Assembly (NCBI RefSeq): GCF_937906425.1
Contig: NZ_CALCYR010000259.1
Location: 1-12,216 of the forward strand
From: an uncultured Methanobrevibacter sp.
GTDB taxonomy: Archaea; Methanobacteriota; Methanobacteria; Methanobacteriales; Methanobacteriaceae
Direction: 5' to 3'
DNA: 12,216 nucleotides
The position numbers were made by a program, and so were the translations under genes. Under the pieces are notes generated by a model. It saw nothing but the letters and a program-made list of their open reading frames with translations. It had not been told where the DNA came from and did no database searches. This document shows positions 1 to 7,400 of this stretch, piece after piece (position 1 is the stretch's first letter; each line of letters begins with the position of its first letter).

Positions 1-200
1 TTTTTTTAATTTTTTATTATTTTTTTTAGAAAAGTATTATTTTTATTTTTTTTAGATTTTTTTATTATTTTTTTAGATTTTTTTATTATTTTTTTTAGAA
101 AAGTATTGTTTTGATTTTTTTAAAGATTTTTTTATTATTTTTTTTAGAAAATTCTTATTATTTTTTTTTAGATTTTTTTTATTATTTTTTTTTGAAAAAT
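1..200. repeat. Degenerate T-rich tandem array punctuated by AGA
   Basis: The + strand is almost entirely T runs broken at intervals of 21-27 bases by an AG dinucleotide (at about 28, 54, 75, 97, 124, 146 and 170). Two unit types recur: AGATTTTTTTATTATTTTTT and units starting AGAAAAGTATT. No open frame is visible. The array may be the U-rich 3' region of a + strand gene lying before the window, or simply slippage-expanded spacer. The left limit is unknown because the window starts inside it. Confidence 0.6.
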
Positions 201-273
201 ATTGTTTAATTTTTAAAAATAATTTTCATTTTTGTAATAAAATTTTATTTAATTTTCTTAAAAAGTTTCTTTA

Positions 274-283
274 TTTTTATATT
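274..283 (+). promoter_or_regulatory. Candidate archaeal TATA box upstream of a possible small transcript
   Basis: TTTTTATATT resembles the methanogen TATA element. About 25 bases downstream the base composition changes abruptly to GTCTGTGCGAAC (291-302), a small GC island in an otherwise nearly GC-free region, where transcription could start. No reading frame longer than about ten codons follows, so if it is used it would make a small RNA or an extended frh leader. AT-rich DNA gives many chance TATA matches, so support is weak. Confidence 0.25.
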
Positions 284-298
284 AATTTTTGTCTGTGC

Positions 299-420
299 GA
301 ACAAAAAAATTTGATTTTTTTTAAATAATTTATCATTTTCATTTATCATGATTTATCATATGTTGAGTTATGCCTAAATTTTTCTTATTTTGGATTTAGG
401 GCATTCTCCTTGGCTTTATC
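299..420 (+). ncRNA. Candidate small RNA or leader element with a terminal hairpin
   Basis: This stretch follows a TATA-like box and is richer in G and C than its surroundings. It contains three copies of ATTTATCAT (328-336, 341-349, 351-359). It then holds a stem with left arm ATGCCTAAAT (370-379) and right arm ATTTAGGGCAT (394-404), pairing over ten base pairs with one bulged G at 399. GAG (365-367) and CTC (406-408) can extend it across a small internal loop. A U-rich stretch follows, as in a terminator. No coding potential was seen. It could equally be a DNA regulatory region or the terminator of an upstream gene; being an RNA gene is an inference. Confidence 0.25.
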
Positions 421-466
421 TTTTATTTTTATATATTTTTGTCATTATTTTTTATATTAAGTCTAT

Positions 467-488
467 TTTTTTAGGTAAACCTAAAAAA
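467..488. promoter_or_regulatory. Perfect palindrome upstream of frhA, candidate operator
   Basis: TTTTTTAGGT (467-476), the spacer AA, and ACCTAAAAAA (479-488) form a perfect inverted repeat with 10-base arms. The AGGT/ACCT core lies on one helical face spacing, as expected for a dimeric helix-turn-helix regulator. It sits about 40-60 bases upstream of the candidate frh TATA boxes, and so could serve an activator or a repressor. The regulator is not identifiable from the window. The A/T flanks partly inflate the match; the informative part is AGGT-AA-ACCT. Confidence 0.45.
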
Positions 489-529
489 TCATGTTATTTA
501 AGTGTTTCTTTTTAAATTTAAAAGGTTAA

Positions 530-560
530 TTTATATTAGTTAAGTTTTATAATATAATAT
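530..560 (+). promoter_or_regulatory. Probable frh operon promoter (TATA region)
   Basis: TTTATATTA (530-538) and TTTATAATA (546-554) both fit the methanogen TATA box. With a start site about 25 bases downstream they would give leaders of roughly 45 or 30 bases before the frhA start at 605. No other gene lies between here and frhA, so one of them probably drives the operon. The sequence alone does not decide which. Confidence 0.45.
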
Positions 561-592
561 GTTAGTTTCTAACTTTTTAAATTTATAAAATA

Positions 593-599
593 GAGGTGA
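593..599 (+). promoter_or_regulatory. Ribosome binding site that sets the frhA start at TTG 605
   Basis: GAGGTGA matches the archaeal consensus GGAGGTGATC over seven bases and ends five bases before TTG at 605. The GTG at 596 lies inside this element, so it would have no ribosome binding site of its own. This argues that TTG at 605 is the true start. Confidence 0.7.
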
Positions 600-604
600 C
601 ACAT

Positions 605-1822
605 TTGAGCGATAAAATAGTTATATCCCCAACATCTCGTCAAGAAGGACATGCGGAACTTGTCATGGAAATTGACGATGAAGGGATAGTTACCAAAGGT
701 AGATACTTTAGTATCACACCTGTCAGAGGCTTAGAGAAAATGGTTACAGGTAAAGCACCTGAGACTGCACCAGTTCTTTGTCAAAGAATCTGTGGGGTAT
801 GTCCTATACCTCATACATTAGCATCTGCTGAAGCGATGGATGATTCATTAGACATCGAACTTCCAAAAGCAGCTTCCTTGTTAAGAGAATTAACAATTTC
901 TGCTTCCAACTTAAACAGTCACGCAATTCACCATTTCTTAGTTGCTCCTGACTTTGTACCAGAAGAACTTTTCAAGACTGCTGTAGACAGTGTTGGAACC
1001 ATCAGAAAGAATGCACAATACGTAGTAGATATGGTTGCTGGTGAAGGTATTCACCCATCTGATATAAGAGTCGGCGGTATGGCAAGAAACCTTTCAGAAC
1101 TTGCACGTAAAAAATTATACACCAGACTTAAAGCATTAGTGCCAGTAGTAGACAACCATGTTGAATTAATGACCAACTTATTCCTTGAAAAGGACATTCC
1201 TAAAGGATTAGGTGTTGTTGATGCTCCTGTATTTGCAAGTGATGTAATTTACGGTAAAAGAGATTTCTTCGATCTTGACAGATTTACTGAAATTGTACCG
1301 GAAGCTTGGTATGATGACCCTGAAATTGGTAAAAGAGCTTGTACCACCGTACCATTATACGATGGTGTAAACGTGGAAACTGGTCCTAGAGCAAGACAAG
1401 ATAAATTTAACGGCTACAAAGAGCAAGGTGTTTTAGCACAACACTTATCCAGAGCTCGTGAAATGAAAACTTATCTTTCCAGAGCAATTGCTATCTTAGA
1501 TGAATTAGATACTTCTGCCCCTACTCTCGCAGATTTCGACCCAAGAGGTACCAACAAATTAGGTATTGGTGTAATTGAAGCTCCTAGAGGAACTGATATT
1601 CACATGGCACAAGTAAAAGACGGTAAAACCGCTTTCTACAGTGCATTAGTACCAACTACTTGGAACATCCCAACTATGGGTCCTGCAACCGAAGGATTCC
1701 ATCACGAATGGGGACCTCACGTAATCAGAGCTTACGACCCATGTTTATCCTGTGCTACCCACGTAATGGTAGTTGACGATGAGGATAAATCTGTTGTTAA
1801 AAACGAAATGGTGAGAATCTAA
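605..1822 (+). CDS. frhA: Coenzyme F420-reducing [NiFe] hydrogenase, large (catalytic) subunit FrhA
   Basis: FrhA carries the NiFe site of the cytoplasmic F420-reducing hydrogenase, which splits H2 and passes electrons through FrhG to F420 on FrhB. Numbering from the TTG start gives 405 residues, matching the family. The N-terminal nickel-binding motif RICGVCP has Cys63 and Cys66. The C-terminal motif DPCLSCATH has Cys380 and Cys383. A 19-residue tail follows His386; in this family maturation cleaves after that His, here presumably by FrhD encoded next door. All four nickel ligands are Cys, with no in-frame TGA, so this is not the selenocysteine (Fru) form. The extended GTG start at 596 would add only MTH and overlaps the ribosome binding site. 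The protein then begins SDKIVISPTSRQ, like FrhA of Methanothermobacter as I recall it. It is the first gene of the frhADGB operon, 27 bases before frhD. Confidence 0.97.
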   Translation: MSDKIVISPTSRQEGHAELVMEIDDEGIVTKGRYFSITPVRGLEKMVTGKAPETAPVLCQRICGVCPIPHTLASAEAMDDSLDIELPKAASLLRELTISASNLNSHAIHHFLVAPDFVPEELFKTAVDSVGTIRKNAQYVVDMVAGEGIHPSDIRVGGMARNLSELARKKLYTRLKALVPVVDNHVELMTNLFLEKDIPKGLGVVDAPVFASDVIYGKRDFFDLDRFTEIVPEAWYDDPEIGKRACTTVPLYDGVNVETGPRARQDKFNGYKEQGVLAQHLSRAREMKTYLSRAIAILDELDTSAPTLADFDPRGTNKLGIGVIEAPRGTDIHMAQVKDGKTAFYSALVPTTWNIPTMGPATEGFHHEWGPHVIRAYDPCLSCATHVMVVDDEDKSVVKNEMVRI

Positions 1823-1849
1823 ATTTAAATTTTAATAGAGAGGAATAAA

Positions 1850-2323
1850 ATGCCTTACGATGCAAGTAGATTAGTTGTTGGATGTGGAAACATATTATTC
1901 AAGGATGATGGTTTCGGTCCAATGGTTATTCATGCTTTAGAAGATTATTTTAAAGAAAATGAATTGGAAAAGCCGGAAGACACTCAGTTTATTGATGCAG
2001 GAACCGGAGCAACACATTTCATTTTTTCCATGCCTGATGAGAATTGGAAAAAGATTATAGTTGTTGACGTTGTTGAATGGAATGCAGAACCGGGCACCCT
2101 CAGAATTTTCAGTCCTTATGACATGCCTAAGGGCAAGTATGAAAATGCCCACACCTGGCCTGTTGAGGAACCTCTTCATGACCTTGCCGATCGCGGAATT
2201 GAAGTGGTCATTGTAGGATGTAAGCCGGCTGAAATTACTGCACCTGACGTCGATATGGGATTAACTGAACCTGTCGAGAAGGCTGTTCCTAAAGCTATTG
2301 AAATGATATTAAATGAACTTTAA
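1850..2323 (+). CDS. frhD: F420-reducing hydrogenase maturation endopeptidase FrhD
   Basis: This 157-residue protein belongs to the HycI/HybD-type hydrogenase maturation proteases. These check nickel insertion and remove the C-terminal tail of the large subunit, here FrhA. The family signature is present near the N-terminus as VVGCGNILFKDDGFGP (residues 9-24), with Asp19/Asp20 in place of the usual first metal-binding acid. DAGTG lies at 49-53, a second conserved acid at Asp73 in VVDVV, and GCKPAEI at 123-129. His101 or His110 is the likely third ligand. It starts at ATG 1850 behind GAGAGG (1838-1843). FrhD is not part of the mature hydrogenase; its place between frhA and frhG follows the classical frhADGB order. 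The end overlaps an alternative upstream start for frhG. Confidence 0.93.
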   Translation: MPYDASRLVVGCGNILFKDDGFGPMVIHALEDYFKENELEKPEDTQFIDAGTGATHFIFSMPDENWKKIIVVDVVEWNAEPGTLRIFSPYDMPKGKYENAHTWPVEEPLHDLADRGIEVVIVGCKPAEITAPDVDMGLTEPVEKAVPKAIEMILNEL

Positions 2324-2336
2324 AAGGGGTTTAGCA

Positions 2337-3293
2337 ATGCTTGCAAGAATTAAAAAGAGTATTAGGAAATTTTTAGGCCTTCAAGCTAAACCGGACGCAG
2401 AAGATGATGAAACTAAAGATGAAGCTCAAGCTAAATTAAAACAAGAAATTAAAAAGGAAGTTGAAGCTGAATCTAAACCTGCAGAAGAAGCTAGAAAAGA
2501 AGCTGATGCAGAAAAAGCAAAAATAGAGGCTGAAAAAGAGGAATCATCTGAGCAATTAAGTAAAGAATCTTCAACACAGGAGGTTGAAAAAGTGGCTGAC
2601 AAACCAAAAATAGGATATATTCACATGAGTGGGTGTACTGGAGACGGTATGTCATTAACTGAAAACTATGACATTCTCTCAACCTTACTCACTGATATGG
2701 TGGACATTGTTTACGGAACAACTTTAGTAGATTTATGGGAAATGCCTGAAATGGATTTAGCATTAGTCGAAGGGTCTGTCTGTTTACAAGATGAACACAG
2801 TGTAAAAGAACTTATGGAAGTAAGAGAAAAATCAGGATTAGTTTGCGCATTCGGATCTTGTGCAATGACTGGTTGTTTCACCCGTTACGCACGTGGTGGA
2901 CAATTAGCTCAACCAAAACATGAATCTTTTGTACCAATTTCTGACTTAATCAAAGTAGATTGTGCTATTCCAGGATGTCCTGCATCCCCAGAAATTATTG
3001 CAAAAGTAGTTGTTGCTTTAATCAACGGTGACATGGATTACTTAAAACCTATGTTAGACATGGCAGCATGCAACTTAGCATGCGGTTGTGACTTGCAAAC
3101 CAATGTTGTAAGTAAAGCATTATGTACTGGTTGTGGAACTTGTGTATTAGCTTGTCCAACCAGAGCTCTTGAAATGGTAGAAGGTAGACCTTCCCACAAT
3201 AAGAACAGATGTATTAAATGTGGTGCATGTACTACCCATTGTCCAAGAACCTGGTTCCCAGAAGAGCAAATTAAAAAAGACTTAGGATTATAA
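2337..3293 (+). CDS. frhG: F420-reducing hydrogenase, iron-sulfur small subunit FrhG, with a long charged N-terminal region
   Basis: FrhG relays electrons from the NiFe site of FrhA to FrhB through three 4Fe-4S clusters. Numbering from ATG 2337 gives 318 residues. The core starts around residue 89 (KPKIGYIHMSGCTG). Candidate proximal-cluster cysteines are Cys100, Cys175 or Cys180 in FGSCAMTGC, and Cys214 in PGCPASPE. Two ferredoxin motifs close the protein: Cys263, 266, 269, 273 and Cys292, 295, 298, 302. ATG 2337 is preferred over ATG 2313, because it follows AAAGGGG (2323-2329), does not overlap frhD, and gives MLARIKKSIRKFLG, like known FrhG N-termini. Residues 17-87 are an almost purely Lys/Glu/Ala/Asp helix-forming stretch, making the protein about 40 residues longer than the roughly 275 I recall for Methanothermobacter. 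No residue important to the core appears lost. Confidence 0.95.
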   Translation: MLARIKKSIRKFLGLQAKPDAEDDETKDEAQAKLKQEIKKEVEAESKPAEEARKEADAEKAKIEAEKEESSEQLSKESSTQEVEKVADKPKIGYIHMSGCTGDGMSLTENYDILSTLLTDMVDIVYGTTLVDLWEMPEMDLALVEGSVCLQDEHSVKELMEVREKSGLVCAFGSCAMTGCFTRYARGGQLAQPKHESFVPISDLIKVDCAIPGCPASPEIIAKVVVALINGDMDYLKPMLDMAACNLACGCDLQTNVVSKALCTGCGTCVLACPTRALEMVEGRPSHNKNRCIKCGACTTHCPRTWFPEEQIKKDLGL

Positions 3294-3294
3294 T

Positions 3295-3299
3295 GGAGG
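3295..3299 (+). promoter_or_regulatory. Ribosome binding site that sets the frhB start at ATG 3308
   Basis: GGAGG ends eight bases before ATG 3308. The alternative ATG at 3293 overlaps the frhG stop codon and this element itself, so it is unlikely to be used. Starting at 3308 gives a 281-residue protein beginning MAFGTYKEVVSAR, which fits the FrhB family. Confidence 0.7.
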
Positions 3300-3307
3300 A
3301 TAATAAA

Positions 3308-4153
3308 ATGGCATTCGGTACATATAAAGAAGTAGTATCTGCTAGAGCTACTGATAAACAAATCCAAAAAGTCTCACAAGATGGTGGAATCGTAACAGCT
3401 TTATTAACTTACGCTTTAGAAGAAAACATTATTGAAGGTGCAATTGTAGCTGGAGATACTGAAGACGCATGGAAACCTGAACCAACTATTGCAATGACTC
3501 CAGAAGAAATTATTGCAGCAGCAGGTACCAAATACACCTTCTCTCCAAATGCAATCAGACTCAAAGAAGCTGTAAGACAATATGGTCTTGAAAAAATCGG
3601 AACTGTAGCAACTCCTTGTCAAGTAATGGGACTTAGAAAAATGCAATCTTACCCATTCGCTACCAGATTTGTTGCAGACAAAATAGCATTATTAATTGGT
3701 ATTTTCTGTATGGAAAACTTCCCAAGGGATTCCTTAAGAACTTTTGTCGAAGGAAAAATGAACTCTTCCTTAGACAACGTAAACAAAATGGATATTGGAA
3801 AAGGAAAATTCTGGATTACTGACCCTGAAAAAGAATCAGGACTCGCTTTAAAAGAAACCCACGGATATGAACAAGCTGGATGTAACATCTGTCTTGACTA
3901 TGTTGCAGAATTAGCTGATGTATCTACTGGATCTGTAGGTTCTCCTGACGGCTGGTCTACTGTATTCACCAGAACTGACAGTGGTGCAGACATTTTTACC
4001 GCAGCAGTTGATGCAGGTATTCTTGAAACCAAACCAATGGATGATGTAAAACCTGGTTTAGGATTACTTGAAAAACTTTCCAACGGTAAAAAGGACAAAG
4101 GTAGAAAAGAAATCGAAAGAAGAGTTAACATGGGACTTCCAAGTCCTTTCTAA
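3308..4153 (+). CDS. frhB: F420-reducing hydrogenase, F420/FAD-binding subunit FrhB
   Basis: FrhB takes electrons from FrhG through one 4Fe-4S cluster and FAD and delivers hydride to coenzyme F420. Family members include the F420-binding subunits of several methanogen enzymes. From ATG 3308 the protein has 281 residues. Visible conserved parts are QDGGIVTALLTYAL near residue 24, AAAGTKYTFSPN at 70-81, the cysteines in TPCQ (Cys104) and IFCMENF (Cys134), and the block HGYEQAGCNICLDY with Cys192 and Cys195. The Gly-rich segment ADVSTGSVGSPDGWSTV follows. These cysteines are the likely cluster ligands. It is the last gene of frhADGB, 14 bases after frhG, and is followed by a T-rich terminator region. 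Sequence and context agree closely with the family, so the call is firm. Confidence 0.96.
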   Translation: MAFGTYKEVVSARATDKQIQKVSQDGGIVTALLTYALEENIIEGAIVAGDTEDAWKPEPTIAMTPEEIIAAAGTKYTFSPNAIRLKEAVRQYGLEKIGTVATPCQVMGLRKMQSYPFATRFVADKIALLIGIFCMENFPRDSLRTFVEGKMNSSLDNVNKMDIGKGKFWITDPEKESGLALKETHGYEQAGCNICLDYVAELADVSTGSVGSPDGWSTVFTRTDSGADIFTAAVDAGILETKPMDDVKPGLGLLEKLSNGKKDKGRKEIERRVNMGLPSPF

Positions 4154-4155
4154 TT

Positions 4156-4190
4156 CTTCCCCTTTTCTTTTTTATTTTTTACTTTCCTTA
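4156..4190 (+). terminator. U-rich transcription terminator after frhB
   Basis: Directly after the frhB stop the + strand has a run of pyrimidines with several T blocks (CCCCTTTTCTTTTTTATTTT and onward) and no hairpin. Archaeal RNA polymerase terminates at such T tracts. The next gene has its own promoter more than 270 bases away, so the frh transcript probably ends here. Confidence 0.5.
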
Positions 4191-4429
4191 TTCTATTTTT
4201 TAGAACTTTTTTTATTTTTGATTATTTACTTTTTTACTTTAATTATTTTATTTTTAGCTATTTTTATTAATTTTTAATTATTTTTATTAATTTTTAGCTA
4301 TTTTTATTCTATTTTTTGAACTTTTTTTATTAGTTTTTTTATTAAAAAATTATTTTTAGCTATTTTTTTTTAAAAAATAAACAAGTTATAATAAAAAGGA
4401 AAAATCAATATTAAAAATAATAATAAAAA

Positions 4430-4442
4430 TTTATATTATAAA
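4430..4442 (+). promoter_or_regulatory. Candidate TATA box of the adhesin-like gene
   Basis: TTTATATTATAA lies in an A-rich stretch about 55 bases before the ATG at 4493. A start site some 25 bases downstream would give a leader of roughly 30-35 bases containing the ribosome binding site GGTGG (4484-4488), four bases before the ATG. Several A/T alternatives exist nearby. Confidence 0.4.
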
Positions 4443-4492
4443 AATTAAAATTATTAAATGTAAATTGGGATATTTTTGTATTTGGTGGAATT

Positions 4493-7400
4493 ATGAGAAA
4501 TTTTAATAAAATTTTATTGTTTTTATTGGTGCTCATTTTAAGTTTAGCAAGTGTAAATGCAGCAGAATTAGATGATTCTAATTTAAATGATAATTTAATT
4601 GATAATTCAAATGATAATTTTGGTATTAGTTTAAATGAAGCTTTTAATGAAGATTTGAATTTATATTCTAATGATTTAAATCATGATTTGAATTCAGATT
4701 CTAATGAATTAAGTTCTAATTCAGAATCTAATTCTTTAGAAATTCTTAATGATTCTAATTTAAGTCCTAAAGGTGAAAAACTTTCAGATTCTAATCAAAA
4801 CATTCATAAAATCTCAGATTCCAATTATTCAAACTACTTTGATAGAAATGGAAACCTTTTGTCTGGGATTGTCTCTCCAAATGATATTTTAGATCTTTCA
4901 GGTTCCTTCAAGGGCCGTAACTTTATATTAAATGTCCCATGTACAATAACAAGTTCCTCAAACAATGCCTTTTTAACTAACTGTATGATTAAATTTGAAG
5001 GAGTAAACGAGTTTCAATCAAATTCCTCCAAGTCTTCCTCTCTTTTAACATCAAAGGTTTACAATTTAAACATAAGAAATTCAAATGCAGACTGTCCAGG
5101 AGTCTATATCTTGAACAGTTCCTATGTAGAGGTCTTTAATAACGATATCTATTGTACAGGAGCTAATGGAAATCCTGTTCGTGTAATCTATTCCAATTTC
5201 ACTTCCATTTTTGGAAATGTTCTTGAATCCTATTTTACAGGATATATGAACCTTTCATGGAAGCGTGCAGGGATTTTGCTTGGAGAAAGTCACAATAACA
5301 GCATTTATTCTAATCAAGTGACTGTAAAGGATTCAAATCCTATTTATCTAACTACCTATGGCTTTGAAAAGTCCAATTATAACTTTATCTATAACAATAC
5401 GGTTAAGGCTTCTGCAATCAGTGAGGATACAGGTTTGCTTGCTCCTTCAGCGTGGGCATATGGCATTCATATAATGGGTGATTACAACACTGCATTAAAC
5501 AATACAATTTATAATATGTATCGTGGAGTTGATTCTGAAGGAAGCTTTAACAATATTATAGGAAACATAATCTTCAATCTTACAGGAGGCTACTTTGAAG
5601 GAAATGATGGAACTGAAGGTGGAGACTATGGTATTCATGCTTCCTATGACAATTTAATAGCAAACAATACTGTATTTAACAGTAAATTAACAGGTTCTGC
5701 AATTTATTTAATGCCTAACAATACTGCATATGGAAATATTGTATATAATATAAGCGGTCGCAGCGGCATTGAATTTAATTATTATGCTTCAAACTGTGAT
5801 GTTTATGATAATTTGATTTATATGGCAAGAGGCAATGGAATTTATGTCTTTGGCCGCATGTCTAATCTGACCGTCTCATCCAATATTGTAGGATCATTGG
5901 ATAGTGAAGCGATATTGTTTAAAAGGCAGTCAAATTCAAAATATCCAAACAATTCAAGTGTTTTTGACAATTCCATTTTCTCATTTTCCAACTCTGCAAT
6001 AGACATTTCAAACATTCCCTCAAATGGAAACATTACTGTATTCGATAATGGAATCATAGTTGATGAAAGTGGTTTTTCAGACTTTTTTGCATCTGATGGC
6101 ACTATAAATAACTTAAGCTATTTGAATGGTTTAAACGGCACATATGATAATCCCTATAATGCTTTAATTTTTGAAGGGAATTTTTCTAATGCTCTTTTGA
6201 ATGATGGTGTTTTAAAAATAGATGCTCCTATTTCCTTGGTTTCCCTTAATTGCACATTTTCTAAATTGGATGCTTATTTAAATAGAAATTTAAGCTTTTT
6301 AAATCATGATTTGATAGGTCCTGATTTGTCCTCAAATAATCCTGTTTCTTCATTCAGCTATGATTTCTATGAAAATGATGAATATAATTATATAATTGAG
6401 AATTTTAATGCTCTTAAAGCAAGCACTGCCCTATTCAATAATATTTCATTGGAGATTTTATCCTCTGGCCTTTTGATTGAAGGATTGAGATTTAATAATG
6501 GGTCAATTGCCTTAAACAATGTTGATAAGGTTTATTTAATTAATAATCATATTTATATTGATTTTAAGGATTATGCAATTAGATTCAATAATTCAAACGC
6601 TTCCCTATTTTCTAATTTCATTGAAGTGAATGAGTATAATCCTGCCCTTTTGATTGCTAATGAAAGTGTAGTTGTCATGGATGAAAACATTATCAAGACC
6701 CTTTCGGATATTGGCATTCTTTGCATCAATTCAACTTATCCTAAATCTTCAAGCTATGTAATTGACGATTCTAATTATTATGCTTTCTTCAATGATGATG
6801 GAAGCTTTAGGGATGATTTTGAAATAGACTTTAACAGTACATTGAAATTGGCAAATTTAAGCAATAAAATAATTAAAATAGACATTCCTTTAAGGATTGT
6901 TTCAGTTGAAGGCTCTAAATTGATTAATTCTCGAATAATATTTGAAGGAGAGTCATTTAATAGTGTACTATCAAATTTAAGCTTTGAGATAAGGGATAAT
7001 TCCTTTTTAAAGTCCTATGAGATAATTTCTGTAAAGGAAGGTGTAGGGGATTTGCTTATTTCAAACAACAGAATTCTTGTTTGCGATGCTGATTTTAATG
7101 AATTGTCATTTATTAGGGTATTTGATTATGAGGAATCGTCTGAAAACATTAAAATAATCAATAATTCATTTTATATGGAAAACTCTTCCATTAATATAAG
7201 CAAGGCTTTATCCATTGAAGGATTGAAGAATTCAACAATTGCAAACAATAATATTCAAATAAGTTCAAATAAGTCTTCATATGGTTTGGATTTATCAAAT
7301 TCAAAAGATTTAACCTTTTTAAATAATGATTTGAATATTTCTTCAATCAATTCCTCTTATGCCTTGGCCATTAGGAATTCTAAGGATTTGTCCATTAGGG

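Larger units (their letters stand above)
4154..4492. repeat. Spacer between frhB and the adhesin gene, with short direct repeats
   Basis: No gene is visible. TTTTTAGCTATTTTT occurs exactly three times (4251-4265, 4291-4305, 4353-4367). A second element of about 27 bases around TTCTATTTTTT and GAACTTTTTTTAT appears at 4189-4216 and again at 4305-4330 with a two-base deletion. The first 200 bases are T-rich on the + strand. From about 4370 the composition flips to A-rich, which marks the promoter side of the next gene. Confidence 0.6.

Noticed and set aside
1..200. CRISPR array
   Set aside because: Repeats are degenerate T runs with no distinct unique spacers of constant length and no cas gene nearby.
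596..604. GTG at 596 as the start of frhA
   Set aside because: It lies inside the ribosome binding site GAGGTGA and would add only MTH before the conserved SDKIVISPTSRQ; TTG at 605 has the correct spacing.
605..1822. Selenocysteine-type F420 hydrogenase (Fru)
   Set aside because: All four nickel ligand positions are encoded by cysteine codons and no in-frame TGA is present.
2313..2336. ATG at 2313 as the start of frhG
   Set aside because: It overlaps the end of frhD and adds MNFKRGLA, which does not look like FrhG; ATG 2337 has its own GGGG ribosome binding site.
3038..3367. 109-codon open frame on the - strand over frhG/frhB
   Set aside because: Antisense to well supported hydrogenase genes, with Cys- and Phe-rich composition that mirrors the sense codons; no ribosome binding site or family resemblance. 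The same applies to the other antisense frames in the frh operon, the adhesin gene and 1937-2179.
4068..4277. 69-codon frame overlapping the 3' end of frhB
   Set aside because: It begins inside frhB in another frame and ends in a run of Phe/Leu/Ile from the T-rich spacer; a composition artefact.
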